From assembly GCA_964019055.1 (NCBI GenBank), contig OZ025219.1:204501-268500 (forward strand): a DNA stretch of 64,000 nucleotides, in the 5' to 3' direction. Of this stretch, positions 12,061 to 24,652 are shown piece after piece. A program made the translations under genes and the position numbers. Within the stretch, counting starts at the first letter, position 1. The number at the start of each line of letters is the position of its first letter. Under the pieces are notes generated by a model. The model saw only the letters and a list, made by a program, of their open reading frames with translations, was not told the DNA's origin and did no database searches. The DNA is from Anthopleura xanthogrammica. Its lineage: Eukaryota > Cnidaria > Anthozoa > Actiniaria > Actiniidae.

Positions 12061-12175
12061 TTCATTACTTTCCCATTGTTAATACCACCAACATGGCCGC
12101 CATGTCTTTGTCATTTGAATTTTGAAAATGCTGGCAAATGATGAATAAGTTAGATTTCCCACAAATAATATTCCT

Positions 12176-14667
12176 TCAGACACTAGTGCTCTCTCTAACT
12201 TTATCATTTTCAAAAACTGAGCTGAACCCAGGATTGGTTGTGCCATCAATTTCATTTGCATCCACATTTACAGAATGATAAGAATTACTATTGAATCTAC
12301 CACTTGTAATTAACTTTTGCTTTTCTTCTGTTTGCTGTGGATGTAACTCTGGTATTGAATTCCCCATGTATATAATATAATGCTGAAATATTAGGATAAT
12401 ATTAAAGATTAGAGTAGCAACTGACAGAGCCATCTTTGGGATATTTCCTGTGAGTTGTTTGTTACTTTGTTCGATGACGCAGTATATGTCCATCTGAAGG
12501 AGACTTAGGACACCACCGGTAAAGTCTAGCAGGACACCTCCAATGTGGAACCCTTGGGTGGATTTGCGATGGTAGTTCAGCCATATTTGTGGAGCATACT
12601 ACAAAGAAGGGAAACGAAAATTTGCACAGGGTTGCTCAGTTTAACCGGAAAAACCGGAAATTCCGGTTGGAAAACGAATGGTATGTGTCATTCCAATCGG
12701 AAAGTTCCGGAAAACTCGGTTTTCCACTTTTCCCGCTCTTTTCGGTTCTTACGGTAGACGCTTGCGAAGTTTGTAGAATGAAATTTCTCGAAATTAAAGT
12801 GTCTCGAAAAATAAATATTCTCGAAAATAAAGGCATGGGCACACGATGCGACGTCGACCAGGTTGCCTGCAACGTTGCTTGCAATGCATGGCCATGGTTT
12901 TTAGGGGGATGTCACACGTTGCGACTTTCCTTGTAACGTCGAAGCATTAAATTGGTTAGGCGCCGTACTAGTTACCCGGATCAGTCTATGTTTACACTAA
13001 GCTGATGAAATCAAATTAAAATCATCGCATTTCATTGGCTGATAGCATCACACTGTTGCAAGCAACGTCGCAGATGTGCTCACTCACACCAGGCTCACGC
13101 GGTGAAACTTGTCGCCGGCAACGTCGTAAGCGCGTTGCACGGGTGGACGCACGATGGACACCCCCTACCCCCCCCCCCCCCCCCCCATACGATCATACGA
13201 TGAGATCGCACCGTGTATCCGTGCCTTTAGTAGACTGATAGAGAGTTTAGTAGATCTTATTTTCGTTGTTTTCTTTTCTGTCTATTTGACTATTATACAC
13301 TAACATTAACAAATAATTTTTGTAAATTATTTCACGGTTTAAGTAAGATCACTCAGTAAAATCACTCTAAAAAGCTTGGATTAAAGACATCGTTACTTGG
13401 AACAAAGCAATGTCATATATCCGGCAAAAGTGAGTCAAAGTGTTATACTTAAGTCATTAAGTCAAAACCAAGAAAATATGCCTAACACATTGCTTATATA
13501 TTTTTCGTTACTTTACATAACAATGTTCTTTAAGGAATGGGAAGTGAGAAACTAATCATGAAAGATTATTTAAATGAATTCCCAAAACGTCAAGTTTAAG
13601 TCTCGCGAAACGTCCGACCTCCAAAACCGTGAAATTTAACTGACACTTCCCGTTAAAAAATAGGTTTACAAAATACTTAGGATTATATTAAGTCACCCAG
13701 CCTAACAAAAGAGGTGCTGTACTATGGAGCAATCAAATGGTGAAGTGTTTACTGCCTCCTTAATAATTCTAACCTTCAAAGGAAAATTTCCTCGGATTTT
13801 CCCTCTCTGTTGGAGTAGTTCGTTAAATTTGGAAACACTCGTTTAAGAATTTTAACGCCTGTTAAAAAAGTATTTTTTTTTTTGGATGCGTAATGTCAAT
13901 CAAGAAACTCGCCCGAAAGCAAATAATGTAAAGGGGTGAAATTTTGATGTCTGCGAAGAAATATTACATGCAATGAGTGCGTATGGCCGACGAACTCTCT
14001 ATCAGTCGCTATGAAACAGTCTAGTTTTTAGATCGAATTTAATTTGAACTAATGGAAAACTAATTGATGTTAAACGGATAGACCTTTCGTGAACCTATCG
14101 AAATAAATTAGATTTATGATATAATTTTGTTTGTAAAAAAAAAAATTATACATACATTAATGTTATAAAAGCACTTACAGTTCCGAATGATACAGCAAGC
14201 TTTACGTATCCACAATATTGTAGAACAAGCAGCCAGGAGATTAATTTGAAGACAGCAAGCAGCGATAATACGCCTAGTGCAAGGAGAGCAAGACCACAGA
14301 CGACCCATGTAGAGACGTGGACTTTTTGGGAGCCGCGCTCGAAGAAACAACATTGTAGACTTTGTATTGAGGTGCAAATGAATGCCACTAGAGCAAACAC
14401 AACATCGGTGAGCTTTACAGGGTTAGATTCGTGTGATTTTCCCATTATTTCTTGTTGGATTTGAATGTCGAAGTATACAACAGCGTTGTATATGAGATAG
14501 GTTAAGTAGCTGAGCATGAAGTAAGTCACCATGTCGAAGGAATAACCGACTACACTCTTACGGCGACAGTTCTCGTAGATTTGAGGATAAAAAGAGACTG
14601 TCCATGCCAAGAAATAGCCCCATCCCACTACATCAGCGAGGACTAGGAGGATACTTTCCAAAGCCAT
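12176..14667 (-). CDS. Cystinosin-like transporter, copy B
   Basis: Two exons (14667..14179 and 12598..12176) join in phase 0 to give 303 residues. Cystinosins export cystine from lysosomes with protons through seven membrane helices. The first PQ motif (SFYPQIYENCRRKSV) is near residue 25-40. The second starts exon 2 (YAPQIWLNYHRKSTQGF), followed by VLLDFTGG, whose Asp matches the proton-coupling residue of human cystinosin (Asp305). The order of segments is that of the family. Two features are odd. The protein begins almost directly at the first helix, so the signal peptide and glycosylated luminal N-terminal domain of human cystinosin (367 residues) are absent. The C-terminal GYDQL sorting motif is missing, though NSYHSV offers a YxxPhi-type signal. 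The start is the only ATG before the first helix and is shared with copy C, as is the upstream ATATCTGCTT context. Substrate is inferred from family only. Confidence 0.85.
13168..13186 (+). repeat. Poly(C) tract in cystinosin B intron
   Basis: An uninterrupted run of about 19 C follows CCCCCTA. The surrounding intron (12640-13250) also holds CCGGAAATTCCGG palindromes and a GC-richer repeat containing GCAACGTCG motifs. Length is likely polymorphic or sequencing-sensitive. Confidence 0.9.
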
Positions 14668-15450
14668 GATATCTGCTTCAAAACACTACTCGAAATGACA
14701 CGTGCTAAGTGAAACGACTACCTTTAACGCTATTACTTACCGGAAGTAAAATTAGCGGAAGTGAATATAGTAATAAATGAAAGTGACACATGTAACACTT
14801 GACTGTTATAATGGACCCTTCTCAAAGTTATCTTGGATGCGAGGCTAACATGAAACACAAAAGAAATCACTTTTACTATAGATAGATGGTTTATCAGAGA
14901 TACTGTTGCAGCTTAGTAGCTGAATAACGTAAAACTTTACATAAATTTAGAGTGAATTTAGTCACACTGGTGAATATTTTTGTGTGTTTTTTTTACATCC
15001 TTTATTGCGAAATTTTATAAGTTTACAATTTCATACAAGCAAAATACATACATCTAGGCACGTTACACACGTCTAATATAAACATATACAAACAGTAGGA
15101 GAGGAAGAAAAAAATTAACATTGTAAATAACAACCCTAACCCTACGCAGAGTAGTGAAAAAATATCATTTTTAAGAGATTACTCTTTAAGATTTATTAAC
15201 GAGAGGGAGGAGTTTATTCCTAAATTCTAAGTGGTAAACATACTGGATTTTTTTTGATAAAAAGAGATACCTTCGGTGATAAATTTTTTAAACTACATGA
15301 ATATATATATATACTGTTTAGCAAGTAATACAAGATGGTTTAATAAAATTGGTTCTTGTATATCTCTTGTAATACCCAGAACAACATCCACCTCACTGAT
15401 ATTATCCAAACAGATATATATTACTACTAGACAAAATATCCTTTAAGGCC
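14668..15450. other. Gene-free stretch upstream of cystinosin B
   Basis: This holds the probable minus-strand promoter of copy B just above 14667, then AT-rich sequence and the degraded 3' part of a LINE (from about 15000). Apart from the LINE remains nothing codes. Confidence 0.45.
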
Positions 15451-15451
15451 A

Positions 15452-16560
15452 TCAAAACGATTGCACTTTTTCACAATGAAAAAATAAATGTTCTAATGTT
15501 TCGTATTGTTTGGAACAGAAAGAGCACAAAGGACAGTCAGCAAGGGCGGATCCAGAGGGAGGGTCGGGGGATCGCGACCCCCCTTTCATACCTGAGGTTA
15601 GGGACGGGCAATTTGATATTTGATGGGGGGTTTGGTTAAATCCCAAAAAAATATCGAGCAAGGTCTCGATCCTTAAAAAAAAAAATATCGTGCAACGTCA
15701 AATAAGGCAAAAAAATATCGAGAAAACTCATAAATTAGATTTCAAGATTTCACTTTTTTTGAACCAAATGGAATATTCGACTTTTGAAGGAAGTCTAATG
15801 CCTCTCAAACCGCTGAAACTCGCATTTCCGAGAGTCTAAATTTCAAAACACTTCGGGGGAGCATGCCACCCAACCCCCTAGTTGTTCCAGCCTACGGCGG
15901 TCGATTAGCTCGGTAAACGTGACGTCATTTATACGTCATTATTTCAGATCAGCTGGTTAAACCCCCCCCCCCCTTTCAAAAATTCCTGGATCCGCCCTTG
16001 GTCAATCATCTTGTTTCAAAACCTTATATTGAAATTCACGGAGTTTTGTTTCTAAAGAACATGAAAAAGGAAGTTGGTAGGCCCGAGACCAATTAAATGT
16101 ACCTTGAAGATTACACTTTTTTTCATATGATTTTTGGGCAGTTGGAGTAATATTAATCTTAGAAATAAAAAAATGTAAATCATTTTAGAATCAAGAGTTT
16201 GAAGAGAGCGAGTCGTATCGTCTAAAAGAAGATTGATTTCATTTTCAGCAATAGGCTTGGTTACTAATGGGAAAATAGGATAGTCCTTTTTGATACTTTT
16301 CCGCCATTCTCTTGGCATAGCGTCTAAAATACCTCTTAATGTGAATACCTCTAATGGAGTCAGAGTTTCTACTATGTTTGGGTCCAGCCCATTTCTCCTG
16401 TAAAGATTACCGATTTTACAGACTCCCTTACAATACATTTTATCATTTAAAATTTATTTATCAGCAATACGGATAAACTGATTCTTCCACATAATTTGGT
16501 TTGCTATTCCCTCAATTGAATAGTTGACGTCACCTAAATTAGATAAGTTATTTACTGTTT
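15452..16560 (-). mobile_element. LINE relic split by a transposon
   Basis: Minus-strand fragments in order are: a stretch with MWKNQFIRIADK (about 16500-16450), MYCKGVCKIGNL ... LDAMPREWRKSIK (16438-16052), and CPLCSFC ... ETLEHLFFHCEKVQSF (15530-15452). These match the region after the reverse-transcriptase domain of non-LTR retrotransposons, including the C-x2-C / H-x4-C zinc-knuckle-like segment. Stops and frameshifts are present. The last two fragments are separated by an inserted TIR element (15541-16000). Confidence 0.7.
15541..16000. mobile_element. 460-bp TIR element inserted in the LINE
   Basis: The left end CAAGGGCGGATCCAG and right end CTGGATCCGCCCTTG are perfect inverted repeats. 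The flanks share only a short GTCA. GGGCGGATCCAG ends of this kind are common in hAT-like non-autonomous elements, but no 8-bp target duplication is clear, so the superfamily is tentative. Internal sequence is non-coding. Confidence 0.75.
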
Positions 16561-16590
16561 TAGGCGTACGAGTAAACGGCTACTGAGACC

Positions 16591-16605
16591 GGGGGGGGGG
16601 GGGGG
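16591..16605 (+). repeat. Poly(G) tract
   Basis: A run of about 15 G after GAGACC, between the LINE relic and the end of cystinosin copy C. Confidence 0.9.
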
Positions 16606-16791
16606 ACGATGAAACCATCGACTGTCTCTGTTCACGCATTCTCTGGTAAAGTTAGTAAAACTGTAAGCTGTTGTCTTACTGTTAAATGTGCAACTTGTTA
16701 CTTGTTCCGAAGCAAAGGCCGCGCATGCGCAGTAACCGAGCTACGCCTATACACCTAAGTAATAATAAGAATCCTTCATACACTAGTGTTC

Positions 16792-19319
16792 TTAGCTTAT
16801 TGTACCATTTTGATAGGCTGAGCTGAAGTCAGGATTGATTGCGCCATTATTCTGAATTGTATCCACATTTACAGAATGATAAGAATTACTATTGAATCTA
16901 CCACTCGTAATTAACTGTTGCTTTTCTTCTGTTTGCTGTGGATGTAACTCCAGTATTGGCTTCCCCATGTATATAATATAATGCTGAAATATTAGGATAA
17001 TATCAAACATTATACTAACAACTGACAGAGCCATCTTTGGGATATTTCCTGTGAATTGTTTGTCACTTTGTTCGATGACGCAGTATATGTCCATCTGAAG
17101 GAGACTTAGGACACCACCGGTAAAGTCTAGCAGGACACCTCCAATGTGGAACCCTTGGGTGGATTTGCGACGGTAGTTCAGCCATACTTGTGGAACATAC
17201 TACGAAGAAGGGAAACGAAAATTTAAAAAGGAGTACTTTAACCGGAAATTCCGGTTGGAAAACCAATATTATACCGATCGATATACCAATTTATTATTTT
17301 TTCAAAATGGGAAACTGGATGATGTTAAACGAATAGACCTAAATATATTACATTATATTAGATTGTACTAACTTTGCCCCTTATGGGTTTCCTGTGGTTT
17401 GAGATCGGCTGATCGGTGACGGGAAAGGCGAGTTTATCATATGATGATCACCTCCTATTGCTCGGACCAGCTACTATTTTATGAAATCAGCGAGAAGTCT
17501 GCTTAATTAGCTTAATGACTTTACATGTTTAGTTTGAGTCATGTTGTATGAAAATATGATGGTCAAGATATAAAAACATGTAGCCAGTCAAACAAAGATA
17601 TGCATATTGTTTACTGAACTAAGAGTATCACCATCAAGCCTTCTCTGACGAGCAGCATCGTTATTGCCGGTAGAGCCTCTGCCGCTTTTAATACCAGCAA
17701 GATATTGCACGCTTCTTGTTTATCTCTCAGGAACTCATATAATTATACATGATGGACGTTATATATTATATTCATATCTCGGAAATATTTTTTAGAACGT
17801 TAGAATTCATTAAATACTAGTCTATCAGGCAACCCATAAAGGGCAACAACCCAACGGTTATGGATCAGATCTGATTACAGCTTATGTAACGGTAAACCGA
17901 TCAGCTGATCTCAAACCACAGGAAACCCATAAAGAGTAAAGTTACCTTTCTTAAAGAAACCGTACCCACTCACCAAAAGGTCCCGCTGTATTTTGCATAA
18001 TCAGAGTATGCTTTTATTTAGCTCGTTATACAGTATCAGATCTCTTTCCCTTAACACGCAGGAATACAAACGCAGCTTTGTCAGGAGAGAACAGGGGTAT
18101 GTTACGCGTGTTAACTTACTCGTAATCTTGACCTCAGTAGACTTCGATCCGACACCGAGGCTGATGAAATCCTCATGTGAGATTTATTTCAGAAAGAAGA
18201 TATTTCTTCAAAATTGGTATTCATTTTGTTCTTTGCTAATTTTTCAAAGTTTTCTGTCAGTTACTGATTACTTTATTAAAGAAATAATCGTGTTAAGCTG
18301 AGTAAAGCTGATTGTTTTGAAAACTTCACAATTGAATCAACAAAAAACATTCACACTACCGATGTTCTCGAAGATCAAAAAAGCGTAGAATTAAGAATGT
18401 TTTTTTTTTTTTTTTCATTCTAATTTATAGCATTATCTTAGGCCTTTCGGGTTCTTTAAAGCATTGAGTTGACCGGGTCAAGTGAGATCACCTCGACATC
18501 ATTCCACATCGAAAAGTGAGGCTGTAATTTATATATATACTTTATTAGACAAGGGCTTGGTACTCGCACGAGGTCCTTACATGAAGTTTGGCGTAACATT
18601 CGTAAGTCTTCGTAAGAAGATAACGTAAGACGATGGTTAAAGGTTAAAAAACGATCTGCTAACATCTTAGTGAGTGATCGAGTGACATATTTGCATATTC
18701 AGATCCCTCACAATAACTCGTTTCTACTCTTCTCATGTCCACGAGTTAAAAGAACGGTAGTTTTAAACTGGTTTGCCACAGGCAACCCAGTAATCATACA
18801 GACGTAATTGATATTATCAAAATCACTTACCTCTCCTATTGATACAGCAAGCTTAAGGTATCCACAATATTGTAGGACAAGCAGCCAGGAGATTAATTTG
18901 GAGACAGCAAGCAGCGATAATACGCCTAGTGCAAGGAGAGCAAGACCACAGGCGAGCCATGTAGACAAGTGGACTTTTTGGGAGCCGCGCTCGAAGAAAA
19001 AACATTGTAGACTGAGTATTGAGGTGCACATGAAGGCCACTAGAGCAAACACAACATCGTTGAGCTTTACAGCGTTAGATTCGTGTGAATTTCCCATTAT
19101 TTCTTGTTGGATTTGAATGTTGAAGTATACAACAACGTTGTAGATGAGATAGGCTAAGTAGCTGAGCATGAAGTAAGTGACCACGTCGAAGGAAAAGCCG
19201 ATTACACTCTTACGGCGACAGTTCTCGTAGATTTGAGGAGAAAAAGAAAATATCCATGCCAAGAAATAGCCCCATCCCGCTACATTAGCGACGACTATGA
19301 GGATACTTTCTAAAGCCAT
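16792..19319 (-). CDS. Cystinosin-like transporter, copy C
   Basis: Two exons (19319..18831 and 17199..16792) join in phase 0 to give 298 residues, closely similar to copy B throughout and with identical exon structure. The PQ motifs are SFSPQIYENCRRKSV (exon 1) and VPQVWLNYRRKSTQGF (exon 2), followed by VLLDFTGG with the conserved acidic residue. The 489-bp first exon has exactly the length of copy B. The tail diverges most, although NSYHSV is kept. Like B it lacks the luminal N-terminal domain and GYDQL. Its intron contains a TIR element (17372-17942) that copy B lacks. B and C are probably a tandem duplication; both have open frames and intact splice sites, so both may be expressed. Confidence 0.85.
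17372..17942. mobile_element. TIR element in cystinosin C intron
   Basis: The ends TTATGGGTTTCCTGTGGTTT (left, 17382 on) and AAACCACAGGAAACCCATAA (right, to about 17933) are inverted repeats. They extend inward through GAGATC and CTGATCGG. Internal sequence is non-coding, so it is non-autonomous. Possible target duplication is TAAC/TTAC-like and uncertain. Confidence 0.75.
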
Positions 19320-20433
19320 GATATCTGCTTTAAAACACTACTCGAAAGAAAGCTTGCGAATTGACGGAAACGACTATTTTTTAAGCAATTGCGCACCGGA
19401 AGTAACATTGTCGGAAGTGAATATGACCGGCATGTGCTAAAACCTTGACTGGACTTTGACTTGATCTTGGGCTTTGGACTTATATGATTTCGGAAAATAG
19501 TTTAAAATCTAAAGCTAATGTCTTTATCGATGTTTGTCAGGTGAGTAAACTCCTGGGCAGGATCGATTATTTTTGGCTCATGATCATTTCATTTCATTTC
19601 ACCAAGATTCCGGTATCTGGGTTATACTTGAAGTTCCAGTCTCATTACATATCTGAATATATTGTGTTGTTAGAGCCAAAACCGGCAAATTAAAACGAAC
19701 GATAACCCGAGAACCTTCATTCTCATACTTAATATTTCGATACCTGGTCGTAAATAAGACTACGGAGAAAATATTTACTGAAATATTGGGAATACATTGG
19801 GCGGGTCAAAACTTGGTAGGTATTTTTTGCAAAAATTGGTCATACTAATGCGAATAGGGCCTATGGCTCAATTTGCATCATTTTCTTTTTTGATTATTAT
19901 GTTCCCTGTACACACTAAAAAAGGCACCCACAAAGGCGTCGTATAGCCAGGTGTTTAATAATATTAGCCTGCGTCACATCGGCAAAAATACCGCGGTAAA
20001 GTCCGTCTGCGAAATAGCGCTTGTTCCGACCCCCAGCGGACTAGCACGGTAATATGACGCGATTTCTGATTGGCTCTCGAATTGTTCGATTCTAACACGT
20101 AGATTACAGTATGTAGAAAGTTATACACCTTCACACATTTTTGTGAAAATTTCAAAAATTTCAATTTTTTTTAGAAAGTTTGATGTAGAGTGTGTTTAGA
20201 TCAAGGTTATCATGCCATTGGCAGTTCATGAGCGGCTGCATACCTATTACAAAAGAAAACAAAATTTGATATCAGATAAGTTATAAAAATCGAATCTAGA
20301 TGCAACAATGTACATTGTCATATTATGATGTACGGATATGTGATGTATTTTATCAAAAAAAGTTTTAATGTTGAACTCTTTAACTGATTAAATGTTTTCC
20401 CATTTCAGATGAGGTCTCTTTCTCCTCCACCAA

Positions 20434-20435
20434 TT

Positions 20436-20482
<47 letters not shown>
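20434..20482 (+). repeat. (AATC)n microsatellite
   Basis: About twelve uninterrupted AATC units. Likely length-polymorphic. Confidence 0.95.
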
Positions 20483-20605
20483 TAATTCTATTTAAGAGGG
20501 TGTCAACACTCAATAGTAGTGCAAACACACGTGTCCCTCTGAAAAGGGGCGGCAGAAGCAGGGGGCCTCCCCACAAAATATTTTGGTTACCGGATGGATG
20601 GACGG

Positions 20606-20653
20606 ACAGACAGAGAGACAGAGAGACAGAGAGACAGAGAGACAGAGAGACAG
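20606..20653 (+). repeat. (GACAGAGA)n microsatellite
   Basis: About six units of GACAGAGA follow GGATGGATGGACGGACAGA. A poly(C) run lies about 30 bp further on. Confidence 0.95.
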
Positions 20654-20958
20654 AGTGCCAGGTGGCCTACATGAGCCACCCCCCCCCCCCCCCCACCATT
20701 TTTGAGTTCATTCCACCGCCACTGCTGAAGCTAAAAATTGCTATAGTGCTAATTACAATGTAGAATCTGTTTGAAATACAATAAATACAACACATATATT
20801 TAATGAATAGAATATCATCACCATCTTCATCACCACTACCACCACCATTATCACCACCATTTCCATCACCATCATCATCAACTTCCATCATTTCTAGCAA
20901 TGTCATTACCTCAATAACATGATCACCAGTGTTATATAATCTTAATCCTAATATTTTT

Positions 20959-23051
20959 TTACCTTCCTGTAACATGATGAAATAACTGTCTTTCTATGTC
21001 ACCAAGCAATGAACTAGCACCAATGCGGAATAGATTAGGATGAGTCCAGGCATCACCCAGCTCTTCTTTCATTAGTGCCAGCCATGTAAGAGCATCTTTA
21101 GCACTTCTGATCCCTCCTGCAGGCTTGAAGCCTACTCTATGTCCAGTACGCTATGAAATAAACCATAGCAAATATCAATATATTAATATTAAACAAAAAA
21201 TACTCCAAATACTCAATTTGGGTGTTACAATTCTTTGAAATCAAAATGTGAGAGTAAAATGTCATCTAAACAAACAAAACTCAATAATCTGAAACAGCAA
21301 CCTATTCTTTAAACTTTATGTACTAAAACAGTCAACACATTTTCTGATCCCTTCGCCATTTCTAAGTTTGCTGTACGAGCTAGTAAATTGATCCTCTTAA
21401 GAAAATTAAAAACTTACATTTTTCCCTAATGCCAATGAATGACTAAAGTGTAAAGTGTTTTCAAAGCAACCACCACTAAATATTATTCATGAGAACAATA
21501 AATTAATGCTTGGCTATGAATAGCTTGTTTGTTTATGCACCAAATATTAAAAATTATATATAGTTACCATTCTCATGGATGATCGTGGCAGTTGCCTTGC
21601 AAACATTAATAAATAAACAAATAAAATAAATAAATCCCTTTTTTATAGTGGAATACATATTCAGTAAGTTAATACTGATTTCCAATTTGGCCCACTGGCC
21701 CACTCACACATGCTACCACTACATTATATATTCTATGCAAACAACTCTCAGCTCACATCGTTGATTTTTACAAAGGGAGGAAAAACCAGAGAACCTGGAG
21801 AAAAATCCCTTGTGGCAAGGGAGAGAACAACACATCAAACAAACCCAACTAACATATGATCCAAACCAAGCTGGGGCTCGAACCTGGACTTTCAGCTTAC
21901 AACCTACCTGATAATAGTCTCTAATAGCTCTAACCATCACTATGGCAACAGGAAAAGTTGCATTTACAGTTTCCTTTCCAGTTGACGTCTTGATAAAGTC
22001 AGAACCAGCCATCATAGCAACCAGACTTGCCTTGTAAACATTAGTAAGTGAACCACATTCTCCTGTCGCTAAAATTGTCTTCAGATGTGCTTCTCCACAA
22101 GCTTTTCTCATAGCAAGGATCTCTTCATACAGTGCTTGCCAGTTACCAGATAAAACATGACTTCTGGTAATGACAATGTCAATCTCCTTTGCTCCTGCAG
22201 CAACTGCAGCTTCTATTTCTTCTATTCTCTGTTTCATTGGTGTCTGACCTTAAAATAAAGATTAAAAATTTTGGGTTATATAAATCAATATCAATTTGGG
22301 GAGCAGTTCAGTGCATGTGGATGGCCATTTATCAAAAATGATTGCATTAATTGCTATCCTTTTGCAGTCTGTATAATTTGGTAAGCAGTTTGTAATTTTG
22401 AGAAGTAATGAAGAGATAAAGATTCAATGGGTAGGAGGAGAAAAAGAAAAATTCCCTACCTTCATCAGTTATTATCTCACATTAGAGTACTCCCTTAATC
22501 ATTACACTTCCACCGTACCTCCCCTCCCTCCCCTCCCCCCTCATAAACAAGTGTAATTATTCAAATCAAAACAAAACACTGTACAAATTGTACATTGTAC
22601 ATCTATTACTTCAGTTCAGTTATATTACTTTAAGTATATATTCCATACCTGCAGGGAATCCAGCTGCAACCGATGCAACAGGAACTTTAGAGCCAAGATT
22701 CCTCAGAGTATGAACAGCATCCTCAACCCTTGATAAATACACACAAACAGCCCCAGTAGTAATCCCTTGATCAGCCATTCCCATCTCCACTAACAAGTCT
22801 TTACGGATAGGAGTATGTGCTTTAAAACACAACCGACTGACATTTGTACTTGTATCGTCACCAGAGAGTGTGGTGAGATCGATGCAAGATACAGCTCGTA
22901 GCAGCCATGCAGCCTGCCATTGTTTTTTCACCGACCTTCGTGTCTTCAGAGTCTCCGACCGCCTTTTTACAGCTGGAAGATTAACTCTTGAGTTTTCAAC
23001 CCATGTTAAATTCAATGGAAAGCCTGGGTTACGGATTACATGTGAAGACAT
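20959..23051 (-). CDS. DERA: Deoxyribose-phosphate aldolase
   Basis: Three exons (23051..22649, 22248..21908, 21150..20959) join with phases 1 and 0 to give 311 residues; human DERA has 318. The enzyme splits 2-deoxyribose-5-phosphate into glyceraldehyde-3-phosphate and acetaldehyde in deoxynucleoside breakdown, in the cytosol. The class I aldolase residues are visible: the Schiff-base lysine in DFIKTSTGKE (about Lys221), the second lysine in VGFKPAGGIR (about Lys257) and the aspartate in KEIDIVI. The N-terminal extension with a KRRSETLKTRRS basic stretch and the CIDLTTLSGDDT motif are as in animal DERA. The start is the first ATG in frame and gives near-family length. All three exons have GT/AG borders. 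No lesion is seen. The closest upstream gene candidate is divergent, at 23933 on the plus strand. Confidence 0.95.
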
Positions 23052-23932
23052 TATATTTTATAAATTACTAGCTAAAAGAACCGAATTTAGTGTGTTTCTG
23101 TGTGTTTTGCAACTCGAAGTCCCTTCGTTTTGCTCGCCACGTGTTTCGGTAATATCTCGGAAACATCTCGGAATAAATTATTTGGTTCATAGTCGATAGT
23201 TTTCCGAAAGTTGAACGAATAAAAACCGATACTGCTGCTTGGAACGCCTGCTTGGAATTGATAAATACAATATAAAATTAAAATAAATGGGATTTAGCAG
23301 TGGCATATCTACGGAGTCCACTGAAATTTCAATTGGAATTTATAAGTTGATTTTTGCGGAGGGAGAAATATTGATGGCATCACACCACAGGAAGCCCAAG
23401 CCAGCTGCTCAGAGGAATGAATATGGATTTGTATTTTCTTAGAATATATAAACTAATCTATGTAGCTAACTTACCAATTTTCCCTCGTGTGTTCTTGCTG
23501 CTGTTCTTTGTCACTGTACGCCATTTTCATTTCCTTATTCCCTGGAATATTTTTTCTTTCTTAAGTCAACTATTAAACGCCTTCAAAAAATAAAATAATT
23601 CTTTTTATTGATATGGAAAAGTTTTGAAAACGAAAAATAAATATCATTAAAATTGAAATAACAAAATGAAAACCCTCGATAAATGGCGTTTGATATGCAA
23701 ATATACAAATACAAATATGGAAGTACATCAGATCTTATTTGAATTGCAAATTAGCCCTGCATAGAGCAGGTGTGCTTGTTCACTTATTCAGTTTTTCTTG
23801 CTTGACATATTCATTATAAGGCAAACTGTTTCTCGCTAAACGCTTGCCTTAGTTACCACCAAGACCACACTCGGAAATGGTACTCATTTGTATTCTGTGG
23901 ATTTAAATGGCAAAGAATTTGGGTCAAAAAAG

Positions 23933-24652
23933 ATGGATATTCTGTCAAACAAACATGAAGATTTTCGTCAACCTGTTGTGGGCAGTTTTGGACTAAAGGA
24001 AAGAAGAATAGAAGACGTCGCTCTGCGAAAATTATTGTCAGAATGGAAACAACGCAACGAATTTCCTCGGTCAAGTCCTAAGAGTGACACAAAAAGTTCA
24101 AACTTCGAAATGCGAAGCTGTTCCTCCCAAGACACATTCTTACGAAGATTAAAAACAGAGCCAATATCGCCTGACGTGGTCTACGAAGCTCTCCCTTCGC
24201 CAGAATTTAAGCCAGGAATGTTTTATCGTTTACCACGTAAGGTTGGTAAATCAAGAAACTATGAACAGAAAAGAACCATTCAGTGTTTTAGTTCCACGTG
24301 TTCGAGAGATCAACTTTGTCGCGGTATGAAGAGAAGGATTTTCTGCGAAGTTATGGAAGATGAACGATTATGTTTTGATTGCAACGGACGTGAAGTTAGA
24401 ACAAAATTTAACAATGAATTAAATAATGTATTTCCATACTTGGAATATGACCAGATAAAGAGACCATATGGATTTTGTCCCCGGGCTATCCGCTTAACCG
24501 AGCCCCTCCCTATGCGGGGATTTTCCGGCAACAGTAGATTTTTGACGTCGCATGGAAACTGTGACTGCACGAGGACAAAAAGTGCTTTGCTACCGAGAAT
24601 AAAAACAGGGAAGTATGAAGATTGGTTTACGAGAAGATCGTTAGCAAATTGA
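23933..24652 (+). CDS. Unrecognised basic protein, 239 residues
   Basis: A single open frame starts at MDILSNKHEDFRQP and ends DWFTRRSLAN. I do not recognise the family. It is rich in Arg, Lys and Ser, has a Cys-rich centre (CFSSTCSRDQLC, FCEVMEDERLCFDC) and no membrane segment or signal peptide. The frame stays open about 45 bp upstream of the ATG, so an upstream exon is possible. It is divergent from DERA with about 0.9 kb between them, which may act as a shared promoter. The long frame and non-repetitive composition favour a real gene, probably lineage-restricted. Confidence 0.55.
   Translation: MDILSNKHEDFRQPVVGSFGLKERRIEDVALRKLLSEWKQRNEFPRSSPKSDTKSSNFEMRSCSSQDTFLRRLKTEPISPDVVYEALPSPEFKPGMFYRLPRKVGKSRNYEQKRTIQCFSSTCSRDQLCRGMKRRIFCEVMEDERLCFDCNGREVRTKFNNELNNVFPYLEYDQIKRPYGFCPRAIRLTEPLPMRGFSGNSRFLTSHGNCDCTRTKSALLPRIKTGKYEDWFTRRSLAN

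Larger units (their letters stand above)
10326..12175. other. Gene-free stretch: probable 3' UTR, then repeats
   Basis: The first part (to about 10990) is very AT-rich and may be the 3' UTR of the zinc-finger gene. It ends in overlapping AATAAA signals at 10958-10974. Beyond that are a copy of the CAYGTGTCATTC repeat (11585-11660) and a longer dispersed repeat (about 11810-12060) whose relatives lie in TRPC introns. No open frame here is convincing. Confidence 0.5.
19320..20958. other. Gene-free stretch with simple repeats
   Basis: There is no recognisable gene. Contents are the upstream region of cystinosin C, AT-rich sequence, an (AATC)n array at about 20434-20482, a GACAGAGA-type array at 20606-20653, a C-run at about 20679-20692 and an ATCACC-rich stretch at about 20815-20885. 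Open frames here read through these repeats and are not credible genes. Confidence 0.6.

Noticed and set aside
20500..20763. 87-codon frame
   Set aside because: It runs through a GACAGAGA microsatellite and a poly(C) tract.
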